Below are positions 8,654 to 17,952 of a stretch of 64,000 bases of DNA, one piece after another. The first letter of the stretch is position 1. Each line of letters begins with the position of its first letter. The DNA is from Rs1 sp034111875 (GTDB lineage Bacteria; Pseudomonadota; Gammaproteobacteria; Pseudomonadales; Balneatricaceae): positions 62,001-126,000 of the forward strand of contig JAWUWK010000062.1 in assembly GCA_034111875.1 (NCBI GenBank), written 5' to 3'. The position numbers and the translations under genes were made by a program. The notes beneath the pieces were generated by a model. That model was given only the letters and a program-made list of their open reading frames with translations. It had not been told where the DNA came from and searched no databases.

Positions 8654-10462
8654 TTAATTTACGGCGTTGCGCTTCGGCAAATTCTGAGCTTTTTTCGCAT
8701 CGTACCACCAAGTGTTGAAGCCAAGGGCATATTTAGGCTTTTTCGCCGGTTTGGAAAATTTATCCCAATAGGCAACACGATAGTGTTTATTATGCCACTG
8801 TGGAATTACCAAGTAATTCCACAGTAAGACTCTGTCCAGTGCCATGCCGTATGCTTTGAGTTCTGGTAAGTGTTGCTGGTTGGCAACGATGTTGTCGATG
8901 AGCTCGTCGGTTAAGTCACTGGTATAACCGGTAGAGTTGTAGCTGCTGTCGATGTATTTTGAATGGAAAAAATATCTCAAACTATTACCAGGATGAACAC
9001 CGCCGCCCATTTGATGAATAATCATATCGTATTTGCGCGCGCGCAACCTATTCGTGGCTTGCGCGATATCAACAGTGCGAATGTCTAATTGAACACCTAT
9101 TTTAGAGAGATTTTTTTTAAAGGGTATAACATAGCGCTCATCGATCGCGCGCCACAACATGATTTCGAACCTAAAAGGTTGATTATCTGCATTGTATAAC
9201 TTACCTGATTTAAGCTGCCAACCCGCCGCTTTAAGTAGCTTGATAGCTTGACGGCTCTGCTGGCGCAATCTACCTGATCCATCAGTTTTTGGTGGATTGT
9301 ATTCTTGAGTAAATAACTCAGCGGGGAGTTGGCTTTTATAGGGTGTTAAAATTTCTAGCTCGCGCCCCAGAGGAACTCCTCTGGCCATGTATTCAGAATT
9401 TTGCAGATAAGAAAAATTTCTGCTATCGGCAGAGTAAAATAATTTTTTGTTGGTCCATTCAAAATCAAACATTAAGCCGAGGGCTTGTCGAACCTTGGGG
9501 TCTTTAAATATGTCTCTTGTGGTATTGAAGATAAATCCGCGCATCGCTCGCGGGTTTTCGTTAATTATTTTTTCAAGTTTGATGAAGTCGGCGTCAAAAT
9601 TTTTCCCCTCATAGGTGGTTGCCCACAATTTGGAATCAGATTCAGCGCGAAAATCAAATTCACCTTTTTTGAAAGCTTCAATCATAACGGTCGTATCTTT
9701 ATAAATATCAACGCGCTCAAAATCGAAGTTTAAGGTGCCCACTTTAGTTGGGTGATCGATGGCCCAGTAGTCTTTGTTGCGCTGATACACCACATACTGG
9801 CCCATTTTGAAATCTTTTAGACTGTATGCGCCGCTGCCCATAGGCGGTTCTATTAATGGCTCTGCCAAGTCTTTATCTTGCCAGTAGTGTTGAGGGAATA
9901 TTGGTAGATCGACCAGAGAGAGCATAAAGTCCTTATCTTTTTTAGGTAGCGTGAACTTCACTTCATAGTCCGAAATTGTTTCTACGACAACGCCTTCGAA
10001 GGTTTTGGCAAATTGATTAACCCCTTGGGTCATAAATTTTTCGAAGGTAAATTTAATGTCTTTCGAAGTAAGTGGCACAGCATCTTGAAACTTGGCTAGA
10101 GGGGATAACTTAAAGCTTATCCAACTGTAGTCGTCAGGGTAGCTTACGCTAGTGCAAACGAGACAGTAATAAGTACTATCTTCGTCAGCGTTGCCAACCA
10201 TTATAGAATCATAAAAAGCAGTGGCATTGGGTGCAGAAGTACCACGCTGAGCATAGCGATTGAAATTATCAAAGGTGGCTATGCTTGCCGTGGTTAGATA
10301 GCCTCCCTGGGGAGCCGTTGGGTTGACATAATCCCAATGCTTAAAATCGACTGGGTATTTGGCTTCCCCTCGCAGTGCAATGGCATGGGAGGTAGTTATA
10401 TTTTGAGCAACACTCAGTTGGCTGACTAAAAGCATCAAACAGAGCAATGGGAGCTTTAACAT
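8654..10462 (-). CDS. yejA: Peptide ABC importer binding protein YejA
   Basis: YejA is the periplasmic binding protein that delivers oligopeptides to YejBE. The 602-residue family 5 protein starts with a signal peptide (MLKLPLLCLMLLVSQLSVAQ). Then comes ALRGEAKYPVDFKHWDYVNP, characteristic of YejA, followed by the bilobed domain with the family pattern DIKFTFEKFM and a C-terminal GFNTWWYDAKKA. It is the first gene of the operon, so the promoter should lie between 10463 and about 10600. Confidence 0.94.
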   Translation of the reverse strand: MLKLPLLCLMLLVSQLSVAQNITTSHAIALRGEAKYPVDFKHWDYVNPTAPQGGYLTTASIATFDNFNRYAQRGTSAPNATAFYDSIMVGNADEDSTYYCLVCTSVSYPDDYSWISFKLSPLAKFQDAVPLTSKDIKFTFEKFMTQGVNQFAKTFEGVVVETISDYEVKFTLPKKDKDFMLSLVDLPIFPQHYWQDKDLAEPLIEPPMGSGAYSLKDFKMGQYVVYQRNKDYWAIDHPTKVGTLNFDFERVDIYKDTTVMIEAFKKGEFDFRAESDSKLWATTYEGKNFDADFIKLEKIINENPRAMRGFIFNTTRDIFKDPKVRQALGLMFDFEWTNKKLFYSADSRNFSYLQNSEYMARGVPLGRELEILTPYKSQLPAELFTQEYNPPKTDGSGRLRQQSRQAIKLLKAAGWQLKSGKLYNADNQPFRFEIMLWRAIDERYVIPFKKNLSKIGVQLDIRTVDIAQATNRLRARKYDMIIHQMGGGVHPGNSLRYFFHSKYIDSSYNSTGYTSDLTDELIDNIVANQQHLPELKAYGMALDRVLLWNYLVIPQWHNKHYRVAYWDKFSKPAKKPKYALGFNTWWYDAKKAQNLPKRNAVN

Positions 10463-10916
10463 GATAATTCCTTAATCTATGGCCGTTTTATTGAAGGTGC
10501 TTTTAGGAGGATGCCATTTAGCATTACACTAGCTTTGATATGGTATACGGAAAAAGTTGCAAATAATGCGAAGTTTCAACTCAATTAACGATCAATTATA
10601 TAGTCTGATAAAATAAACAGGCTGTATAGTACAATGATTTTTAAAATTTAAAAACCTAAATTAAAACAGGGCTTAACTTAGAGTTAGGATTAAATTTAGA
10701 GGAGCTGATTTGCGTTGATAGTGTGAAGTGAGGGAGTGAGGGAATCATCTGTAATTTACGGTGACAGTTAGTTGCAAATGTTATAGGATAAAAAAATCCT
10801 ATTACTATTTCAGATAACGCTGTGTAAAAATTTCGAAACCCATTTATAGTGCTAAAAGTAGATTTTTTCTTCGCACTTACTCACCTTCGTTTACTGCTTT
10901 GTGCGAAGGTCTGAGA
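10463..10916. other. Intergenic region between yejA and mltD, with a MITE-end relic
   Basis: No gene is visible in these 454 bp. A 7-bp hairpin (ATAGGAT/ATCCTAT at 10783-10802, six-A loop) lies midway. At 10869-10908 CTTCGCAC is repeated inverted as GTGCGAAG, and the segment 10885-10914 (ctttgtgcgaaggtctga) closely resembles the right end of the MITE-like element at 24789-24928, suggesting a decayed copy next to the 3' end of mltD. Confidence 0.4.
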
Positions 10917-12239
10917 TTAACCTTGAGGGATTTTAATCGAACCACCGACTCTCAATGTACTGTTTTTAGATAAACCATTGAATGCCAAAATTTCTTTGAC
11001 ACTTTTCTTGTGCTTTTTCGCTATCTCCCAAACGGTATCACCGTTGTTTATCTTGTACACTCTGTGTGCGTTGCTTTCATTTGCTAAACTCGCTAAATGA
11101 CCTGGGCTAGCGTTGGTGTTAATTGATTTAGGGATTAGTAATGTTTTGCCAACGCGTATTATAGAGTTAGCTAAAGCATTCGTTTGTTTGATAGCGCTTA
11201 TCGACACCCCATGTCGCAAGGCTATAGAGCCTAAACTGTCACGAGATTGAACTTTGTATTTGGTCCAGTTTAAGCCTTCATATCGATTAATTTTGGACAG
11301 TGCTAGTTTTAATTGAGCTGCCTTTTTAACCGGTATTAGTAAGCGATGAGGGCCCGTTGGAGAAGTGATATTACGGTTGAATCCAGAGTTTAACAATTGA
11401 ATTTTCTTTAATTTAATTCGTGATAGCTTTGCAACTTTGGCTAGATCTATTTGGCTTTTTACGTCGATCACTTTAAAATAAGGCGTGTTATCGATGCTTG
11501 GAATGTTGATGTTGTACTTTTTCGGGTCTTTAACTATTGCGGCGATGGCCAGAATTCGCGGCACATAATGGGTTGTTTCTTTGGGTAGTTTTAGTGACCA
11601 GTAATCAGTGGCTAAACCTCTTTCTCGATTTTTTCGCATCGCTTTAGAAACAGTGCCGCCACCGGCATTATAAGCCGCAAAAGTCAGTAGCCAATCGCCA
11701 TCGAATCTTTTATTATACCGCTCTAAATAATCTAATGCTGTTTTGGTTGAGACGATAATATCTCGGCGCCCGTCATACCAGTCATTCTTATCAATCCCTA
11801 AGTATTTTGCAGTACTAGGTATAAATTGCCACACCCCGGCTGCTTTACCCTGTGAATAAGCATTGGGGTTATACATGCTTTCAATCACCGGTAATAGAGC
11901 GACTTCGCTAGGAAAGCTTCTTTTCAGGACCTCTTGTAATACGTAATGATAAAAAGGGGCTGCCTGGCTGCTGACTTTGGTCATATGCAGAGGGTAGCTG
12001 TTATAGGACTTTACTTCTTTGCTAACGCGGGGGTGTTTAAATTCTTTAGTCAATTGTAGTTTTGATCGTGTCACATCCCATGCATTCTTGCGAGGAACAG
12101 ATAGCTGATTTAGATCTTCGATAGGTTGTCCATATCGGTCGTAATTAGCATAATTACTGACATAACTTGTATTGACAGCCGTCGTTTTACAACCGGCTAA
12201 AAATAACACAAAAATTACGGTGAGGAGCGTATTAACCAT
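10917..12239 (-). CDS. mltD: Membrane-bound lytic murein transglycosylase D
   Basis: MltD cleaves the glycan strands of peptidoglycan, forming 1,6-anhydromuropeptides. The 440-residue lipoprotein has a signal sequence with lipobox LAGC (Cys17), an SLT domain at about 95-215 with catalytic Glu120 in LLPVIESMYNPNA and the AAGVWQFIPSTAKYLG and FAAYNAGGG motifs, and two LysM peptidoglycan-binding repeats near 330-373 and 395-438. It is followed leftwards by a hairpin-rich spacer and stands as a single gene, 121 bp from gloB. The mltD-gloB neighbourhood is also seen in enteric bacteria. Confidence 0.95.
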   Translation of the reverse strand: MVNTLLTVIFVLFLAGCKTTAVNTSYVSNYANYDRYGQPIEDLNQLSVPRKNAWDVTRSKLQLTKEFKHPRVSKEVKSYNSYPLHMTKVSSQAAPFYHYVLQEVLKRSFPSEVALLPVIESMYNPNAYSQGKAAGVWQFIPSTAKYLGIDKNDWYDGRRDIIVSTKTALDYLERYNKRFDGDWLLTFAAYNAGGGTVSKAMRKNRERGLATDYWSLKLPKETTHYVPRILAIAAIVKDPKKYNINIPSIDNTPYFKVIDVKSQIDLAKVAKLSRIKLKKIQLLNSGFNRNITSPTGPHRLLIPVKKAAQLKLALSKINRYEGLNWTKYKVQSRDSLGSIALRHGVSISAIKQTNALANSIIRVGKTLLIPKSINTNASPGHLASLANESNAHRVYKINNGDTVWEIAKKHKKSVKEILAFNGLSKNSTLRVGGSIKIPQG

Positions 12240-12360
12240 TGTTCTGCCTGACTATCATTTATTCAATTTAGCGCAGCATTTTAACAGGGTGAAAAATAAG
12301 GTCAAACCGAGTCTGCAATTAATCCTCAAAAAAAATTAACTTGCTGAATATAAAGAATAT

Positions 12361-13140
12361 TTAAAAATTGTTTTTCCAACTGCGGATCGCGCTAAAGACT
12401 TCTAATTGGGTGTTGAGTGGTTTTTTTGCGAATTTTTTGGCACTCTCTTGCACATCAGGTTGATCGCAACGCATAAACGGATTGATCAATAATTCTGTTT
12501 TAATGGACGTCGGAAGGGTGGGTTTATGCTGTTCACGCAGCGCTGTGCAGTGACTCGTTATTTTAGTGATATCGGGGTTGTTTTTTTCAACAGCGCTGGC
12601 AAAAGCCAGATTAGCTAAAGAATATTCATGGGTAGGATAGACTAAAGTTTTTCCTGTCAGTTGTTTGAAATAATTCATTGCCGTTAACATTTGCTGCATA
12701 GTGCCTTCGAATACGCGTCCGCAACCTGCGAGAAATAAAGTGTCGCCGCAAAAAAGTTGGTCAAACTGAGCGTTCTGGTACAAGTAGCTTATATGATCTA
12801 AGGTGTGCCCCGGCACTGCTTTAACCTTTATCTGTTTCTCAAACAAAGTAAACTCAGTCGCGTCTTTCAAGCTATGGCTTATTCCTGAGTATTTGCAGTT
12901 TAAAGGGCCATAAACGGGGACACTGTATTTGGCGACTAACTCATCAACCCCACCGGTATGGTCATCGTGATGGTGGGTTATTAATATAGCCGATAGCTGA
13001 TAATCATGTTCCCCTAAAATAGCAATAACGGCTTGGGCATCACCTGGATCAACCACAGCAACTGACCTAGCATCCAAATCACTGTGAATCATCCAAATAT
13101 AATTGTCTGTGAAAGCGGGTATAGGTGTCACTTTAAACAT
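12361..13140 (-). CDS. gloB: Hydroxyacylglutathione hydrolase (glyoxalase II)
   Basis: GloB hydrolyses S-lactoylglutathione to D-lactate and glutathione in methylglyoxal detoxification. The 259-residue metallo-beta-lactamase fold carries the metal-binding THHHDDH motif at residues 55-61, a second ligand region VPGHTLDHISY and GDTLFLAGCGRVFEGT, and the late His in YPTHEYS. Its length fits the family. It is divergent from yafS-rnhA-dnaQ, exactly the arrangement of E. coli. Confidence 0.95.
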   Translation of the reverse strand: MFKVTPIPAFTDNYIWMIHSDLDARSVAVVDPGDAQAVIAILGEHDYQLSAILITHHHDDHTGGVDELVAKYSVPVYGPLNCKYSGISHSLKDATEFTLFEKQIKVKAVPGHTLDHISYLYQNAQFDQLFCGDTLFLAGCGRVFEGTMQQMLTAMNYFKQLTGKTLVYPTHEYSLANLAFASAVEKNNPDITKITSHCTALREQHKPTLPTSIKTELLINPFMRCDQPDVQESAKKFAKKPLNTQLEVFSAIRSWKNNF

Positions 13141-13554
13141 GAGTCTTCCATTATATTTTCAAAAGTTTGCTTGAGCGCGCCGCTGATCAGTGGATTCTTA
13201 AAATAGCCGTATTTTTAATGTATATAGAGTCACTATTAGTCAATCGCCGCTTAATCCGGTAATCTTATTGGCGACTGATTCAGCAATCTTATCGTATCTT
13301 TAAAGATATACCGAATCTTTTGTTCAATGGTAACGCAAATAGCAATCTCCTGGATGTTTTTAATAGACTTTTCATGTTGCGGTCTATGCAAAGAAATTGA
13401 CATATTTTAAGCTTTTCTTAGTTGCCAGAATTCAATATAATTAGCTTTGATTTACGCCTAGTCTAACGCCAATTGGATTTCAGAATAAGAGATATATAGT
13501 GTTGAATTTTAATGTTAATATAATATTTGTGTTCACAGAGTTCAATTGTCTCTA
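13141..13554. other. Divergent promoter region gloB / yafS
   Basis: The 414-bp spacer must hold promoters for gloB (left) and yafS-rnhA-dnaQ (right). A TATAAT hexamer occurs at 13436-13441 on the plus strand, but I find no convincing -35 at the right spacing, so no promoter is called. No coding remnant is apparent. Confidence 0.4.
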
Positions 13555-14331
13555 ATGAAAAAAAAATTAGGTAATTCGCTGCAACTGCAACTGACGAAAG
13601 ATATCCAACAGTGGTTTACCTCGGAATTAGGTGAGGAGTTACTGGCGGCGCAAAAACGGACTATCAACCGCCTACTGCCCGATCTATTTGGCTATTACTT
13701 AGTTGAAATGGCCGTTGACTCAAATATGGAATTATCTGCTGAAAGTTTGATTAGCCATAAAATCAAAGTGAGTACCGAGTATAAGTTAGGTTTAACTGAA
13801 AAAGCTATTTTGTGCCAACCAACAGAGCTTCCCTTCGGGCATAACAGTGTTGACGTCATACTTTTGCACCACTCATTAGATTTCACCGATAATCCGCACC
13901 AAGTACTACGTGAGGCTAATCGGGTGCTAAGACCCGGCGGCTATATTATCGTTATCGGCTTTAATCCTGCGTCATGGTGGGGAGTGCGCAGGTTGTGCCG
14001 CAGAACAGTTAAGGCACCTTGGCAGCAGGGACAGTTTATTTCTCAAGGTCGGTTGGCTGATTGGATGAACTTACTGGGGCTAACTCAATTACGCTGTTTA
14101 ACTGATTACTATTTACCCCCATTTGCCTCTCATAAATGGCGCCGCAAGTTTGAAAAAGTACAAGCATATGGGCGTCGTTCTATGCCTAAAAATGGCGCGT
14201 TTAGCGTTACGCTTGCGCGTAAGGATGTGGAGGCGATGCCCCCAGTGAAACGCCTTACTTTCAGACGAAAATTTTATACCTTGCCGGTGAGAAAACCGGC
14301 AACAAGGGATCAAATACGTGAAACAAGTTAA
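13555..14331 (+). CDS. yafS: Class I SAM-dependent methyltransferase, YafS-like
   Basis: This protein of about 258 residues has the late methyltransferase motifs ELPFGHNSVDVILLHHSLDF and REANRVLRPGGYIIVIGFNP; the glycine-rich SAM loop is degenerate, as in E. coli YafS. The substrate is not known. Context supports the name: gloB is divergent and rnhA-dnaQ follow, with the rnhA start overlapping its last 14 bases. The ATG at 13555 is used; an in-frame TTG at 13546 has a weak AGAG ribosome-binding site at better spacing and could be the real start. The C-terminal tail is Arg-rich. Confidence 0.8.
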   Translation: MKKKLGNSLQLQLTKDIQQWFTSELGEELLAAQKRTINRLLPDLFGYYLVEMAVDSNMELSAESLISHKIKVSTEYKLGLTEKAILCQPTELPFGHNSVDVILLHHSLDFTDNPHQVLREANRVLRPGGYIIVIGFNPASWWGVRRLCRRTVKAPWQQGQFISQGRLADWMNLLGLTQLRCLTDYYLPPFASHKWRRKFEKVQAYGRRSMPKNGAFSVTLARKDVEAMPPVKRLTFRRKFYTLPVRKPATRDQIRETS

Positions 14332-14755
14332 AATTTTTACTGATGGCGCTTGTAAGGGAAATCCTGGACCTGGCGGTTGGGGGGCAGTACTTTATTATGC
14401 AGATCAGGAAAAGCAAATTTTTGGTGGAGAAAAAGACACAACTAATAATCGCATGGAGCTGATGGCGGCCATCGAATCTTTAGCTATTTTAAAGCAACCT
14501 TGCTCGGTTATCTTAACCACAGATTCGCAATATGTCCGCAAAGGCATCAGTGAGTGGATAACAGGCTGGAAACACAACGGCTGGCAAACCGCCGCGAAGA
14601 AGCCGGTAAAAAATGCAGATCTCTGGCAAGAGCTTGATAAACAGAGCCAACAACATGAAATAGATTGGCGCTGGGTAAAAGGACACAGTGGTCATCCCGA
14701 TAATGAGTTGGCTGATCACTTGGCTAACAAAGGTGTGGATAATCTAAGTGATTAA
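14318..14755 (+). CDS. rnhA: Ribonuclease HI
   Basis: RNase HI cuts RNA in RNA-DNA hybrids and clears R-loops and primers. The 145-residue protein shows the family start FTDGACKGNPGPGGWG and the metal-binding acidic residues Asp9, Glu47 (NNRMELMA), Asp69 (TTDSQYV) and Asp133 (NELADHLA), plus the catalytic His123 in VKGHSGH and the basic handle KHNGWQTAAKKPVKN. It starts inside the end of the methyltransferase gene and precedes dnaQ by 31 bp on the same strand, whereas in E. coli rnhA and dnaQ are divergent. Confidence 0.97.
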   Translation: MKQVKIFTDGACKGNPGPGGWGAVLYYADQEKQIFGGEKDTTNNRMELMAAIESLAILKQPCSVILTTDSQYVRKGISEWITGWKHNGWQTAAKKPVKNADLWQELDKQSQQHEIDWRWVKGHSGHPDNELADHLANKGVDNLSD

Positions 14756-14786
14756 TTTTGACCTTGCCTATAAAATGAGTAAATAA

Positions 14787-15497
14787 ATGAGACAGGTAGT
14801 TCTAGACACAGAGACCACCGGATTAGAAGCTTCTCAAGGGCATAATGTCATTGAAATTGGTTGTGTTGAAATGATCAAGCGACGATTAACCGGCAATAAT
14901 TACCATCAATATATAAAGCCGACTAGAGATTCTGATGAAGGCGCCCTGCGAGTGCATGGTATTACTAATGAATTTTTGGCTGATCAACCGAAGTTCAGTG
15001 ATATAACCAGTGATTTTTTGGAATATATTCGCGGTGCAGAACTGATCATCCACAATGCCCCATTTGATATAGGTTTCTTAAATGCGGAATTGGCCCGCAA
15101 TGGCTGTCCGGAAAAAATTGAAGATATTTGCACCGTCCTAGATTCGTTGAAGTTGGCGAGGCGTAAACACCCTGGTCAAAAAAATAACTTAGATGCTTTG
15201 TGTCGCCGTTACGGTATCGATAATACTCATCGGGAATTACATGGGGCACTCTTAGATTCTGAAATCCTCGCTGATGTTTACTTGATGCTAACCGGTGGTC
15301 AAACAGATTTACTGTTAGCGGCTGAAGGTGAAGCTGAAAGCGCGGATGGAGGGATTGAAGTGCGCAAACTAACGGCTGCTGTTGGCGGATTAAAAGTTGT
15401 ACCTGCGACAACTGAAGAGCTCGCTGAACATGCACTATTCGTCAAAATATTGGATAAAAAATCAAACGGTGAATGTTTATACTCTAAGCAGAGCTAA
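14787..15497 (+). CDS. dnaQ: DNA polymerase III epsilon subunit (proofreading exonuclease)
   Basis: DnaQ is the 3'-5' exonuclease of the replicative polymerase. The 236-residue protein has the DEDDh exonuclease motifs: DTETTG with Asp7 and Glu9, HNAPFDIGFLNAE, and HRELHGALLDSEILADVY. After the catalytic domain, QTDLLL corresponds to the clamp-binding motif (E. coli QTSMAF), followed by a less conserved segment for alpha-subunit binding. It is the last gene of the unit; a long region of decayed DNA follows. Confidence 0.95.
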   Translation: MRQVVLDTETTGLEASQGHNVIEIGCVEMIKRRLTGNNYHQYIKPTRDSDEGALRVHGITNEFLADQPKFSDITSDFLEYIRGAELIIHNAPFDIGFLNAELARNGCPEKIEDICTVLDSLKLARRKHPGQKNNLDALCRRYGIDNTHRELHGALLDSEILADVYLMLTGGQTDLLLAAEGEAESADGGIEVRKLTAAVGGLKVVPATTEELAEHALFVKILDKKSNGECLYSKQS

Positions 15498-15760
15498 GAC
15501 TAATGAGTGAGTAGATTGAGTCTAAACAGTTTCAAGGTATGTTGTTAGTGTGCAAATCACGATCAATTGACTAAAGGCTTGCTGGCGTTTTTTGGGCTAA
15601 TAAAAACCGCCTGAATTAGGTTTACTAAAGTAGATGCAATAAAATTAGCAAAATTGATTTAGGGTCGAAATCTAAACGTAAACGACATCTGATTTCTAAT
15701 CTTGATTAAAGCCCGTAGTTTTTTTACTGAATGATGTTAATCCTCTCTTTGAAAATTGAA

Positions 15761-16360
15761 TTATTCGTGATTCCAAATTTTTAAAGGCCCAGCCATTTCA
15801 AAAATATCGGATAAAATCCACTGTCCTAGCCTGCACACTAAATGACTGCGGCACCCACTCCAATCAAGACAAATTCTAGACACAGGTGGATTGGATTTTG
15901 GCAGCGGGTGAATACCGAGTCGATAAGTCAGAAAGAAATCTGCACCGCTGCCTGTTATTGTTACTTGATCATCAATTTCACAGGTAAGGCCTCTCTTAAG
16001 CATCACAGCATACAAATTAACGCTGGATTCTCCTGCAAGGTGATCATAACAGATTCTCGCTTTACGTCATCTTGGGTCACAAGAGACAGTTGAAAGTTCT
16101 GATTGGACTAATTTCTGACTCATACTCAGTAGCGTTTATAAAAGTTGGGCTATTTATTGATCCTTCAATTGAAAACATTCATGCCTACCTTGTTTTTTAA
16201 CGACTAACAGCTCGCCTACGACTAACTTATTCAAATGGCTGCCAGCTGACTGAGGGTTTATATCCGCCAAGGATAACAGTTGGATTGCAGTCAAAGCTTT
16301 GCCATTTATTATAGCTGTCTGCATCGCCGCTCTGCTTCTATTACTAATCGTATGGGCAAT
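15761..16360 (-). pseudogene. Decayed ArsR-family transcriptional regulator
   Basis: Reading leftwards in one frame from 16360 gives a recognisable ArsR-type regulator of the kind with a C-terminal CLDWSxRxHL region: SRAAMQTAIINGKALTA, then the HTH GSHLNKLVVGELLVVKKQGRH, then ICYDHLAGE, GADFFLTYRLGI and VSRICLDWSGCRSHL. Three in-frame stops interrupt it (16154-16156, 16136-16138 and 16067-16069) and no start codon remains after the upstream stop at 16361-16363. The domain order is intact, so decay is by point mutation rather than deletion. It is divergent from the decayed monooxygenase, suggesting a former regulator-target pair. Confidence 0.8.
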
Positions 16361-16427
16361 TTATTTTATAAGAAAAAAGAACTCTTATTAAAGCCCCTCC
16401 TGAAACGAACTGGAAAAAGGTGCTCAA

Positions 16428-16743
16428 GTGATTGTGGTCATCTTCGAGTTAGAGCCAAAAAGCGAGTTCAAAACGCAATATTCCTCACTGGCGATGGAGT
16501 TGAAAAAAATTGCTAGAATGTGAGGGCTTTATTTCAGTGGAACGTTTTCAAAGCTTAGAACAGACGAGTAAAAATCTGGCATTATGATTTTGGCAAAACG
16601 AAGATGCAGTGAAAAGATGGCGGCACCATCTATCTCATTGCGATGCTCAGCAACAAGGCACAGAGTATATCTTTAAACATTATATATTACACGTCGGTTC
16701 AGTGGTCAGAGACTATAGGCTAATAGACAGACGAAGTCCCTAA
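16428..16743 (+). pseudogene. Decayed antibiotic-biosynthesis-monooxygenase (ABM) family gene
   Basis: From a GTG at 16428, preceded by AAAAAGG at good spacing, the frame reads VIVVIFELEPKSEFK and SLAMELKKIARM, hits a stop at about 16519, and continues after a one-base shift as CEGFISVERFQSLEQ. An in-frame TGA interrupts it near 16587, after which FWQNEDAVKRWRHH and HYILHVGSVVRDY complete the family pattern (ferredoxin-like ABM fold, about 105 residues). Intact members are small cofactor-free monooxygenases or heme-degrading-like proteins. One frameshift and one nonsense codon make it non-functional. Confidence 0.8.
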
Positions 16744-16949
16744 ATAAGCTGCAATCTGGGAGAAAGTTTAGCTAGTATAAAGCGTATTTAAGGCAGCCGA
16801 TCAGACTCCAATGTCTCTTCTCTATAGGGCTTAAAGACCTATCAGAGTAGTCATTAGTATCGCCGTTTTATCTGTAAAAGAGCGATGATTATATTGGTTT
16901 TGGCTATTCTTGTAGGTATAGTTGATTTTCAGCTAATTAAGGAGGCTTT

Positions 16950-17521
16950 ATGAATCAGGTTGATCGGTGGCTTTAACAACGGCACCCAGTACTTCAATTA
17001 TCTGCAGAGAATGTTTTAGAGATGTGTTGTGGTTCCGCAAAAGACTCTGTGGGGTTAGCGAAAATCTGCAAATCCTTAGTTTCCGTTGATCTAGATGCAG
17101 CGATAATAAACGCAAAAATTTTTGTGCTATCCGCACTTGAAATTCTGTGTTGTAGATCACGCTAAGACATTACCTTTCTCCAACCACGCGTTCACTGCTG
17201 TTATTGCCAGTTTGTGATGCATTACTTTAATGCATCACAAAGTATCGAAATAATTAAATAAATAGCAAGAGTCACAGAGGGCAAAGGATTAATGATTGGT
17301 CGATTCAATGCTTCAGACGACTCTAATTTTTGAGCGACTAGGTCTCATGAGATAGAGCCAGGTGTCTATGGGGTAGAGGGTAAAACGAAAGGTTTTTTTA
17401 CTAAATAAATATTGTCGATTTTTTATCAGCGCAGTGGCAAATTTTAACTCTTGAAAAGAAGCAAATAGATAAATATCTCCTCCCTAAGTCTGATTGGGAA
17501 GTGAGCGTAAGAAAGTTATAA
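16950..17521 (+). pseudogene. Decayed class I SAM-dependent methyltransferase
   Basis: An ATG at 16950 with a strong AAGGAGG site seven bases before it starts MNQVDRWL, then a TAA (16974). The frame continues with the SAM-binding motif VLEMCCGSAKDSVGLAKIC and the acidic strand VSVDLDAAIINAK. Further pieces in shifting frames are VDHAKTLPFSNHAFTAVIASL, MHYFNASQSIEIIK, a beta-strand region GKGLMIGRFNASDDSNF and the final TLEKKQIDKYLLPKSDW. There are at least four stops and two frameshifts. The retained ribosome-binding site shows it was once translated. It seems to be part of the same old locus as the two preceding relics. Confidence 0.75.
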
Positions 17522-17685
17522 CCAGCCATGAACTGTTTCAGTCTGAAACTTTTGTAACAAGTAGTGAGTGAAGGTAAGACAATGCAAAAACAAGCGAAAA
17601 ACCGGCGTTTATACTTCTAAATAAGATCTTTGAGTTGTTTTTAACGCCGTATCACTGAACATAGTCATGGTGCAGAGTCCTCAAG

Positions 17686-17952
17686 CTATTTTTTAGCTTT
17701 ATTTTGTAAGTAATGAAACGCTATGTCCAATGCATTTTCGACATCATCAGTCATCTTTTCACGTTCTGCTGAACTCAAATAAAAGGCCATATCGATATCA
17801 TGTCGAATATAACGTGAGGGTAGCTGAGTTAGTGCTAAGCAACACAGATCAGCGAGAAATTCTTGACTGTGGTTGTGTATCAAACCATTTTTTTCTAACT
17901 GTTCAATGACTAAGTGCTCGTAGAAATTATGGATGTCTAAATCAAGTTGCAT
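17686..17952 (-). CDS. ComFB family protein
   Basis: This 88-residue protein matches the late-competence ComFB family: NFYEHLVIEQLEKNGLI, FLADLCCLALTQLPSRYIRHDIDMAFYLS, and a helical C-terminus. The LPxRYxRHDxDMAFYL segment is the hallmark. Family members in several bacteria bind cyclic di-GMP, so a second-messenger role is plausible, but no partner gene is adjacent. It stands alone between the decayed methyltransferase and a long spacer. The size is normal for the family. Confidence 0.85.
   Translation of the reverse strand: MQLDLDIHNFYEHLVIEQLEKNGLIHNHSQEFLADLCCLALTQLPSRYIRHDIDMAFYLSSAEREKMTDDVENALDIAFHYLQNKAKK

Noticed and set aside
10783..10802. Hairpin ATAGGAT/ATCCTAT as a terminator of yejA or mltD
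   Set aside because: No T-run follows in either direction and it lies far from both gene ends.
15046..15435. 129-codon reading frame antisense to dnaQ
   Set aside because: No conserved domain; dnaQ on the plus strand explains the sequence.
16280..16516. 78-codon plus-strand frame, and a TM-like stretch (AVKALPFIIAVCIAALLLLLI) in another plus frame just beside it
   Set aside because: Both lie antisense to the ArsR relic or in the wrong frame to the ABM relic; they carry no start-site or family support.
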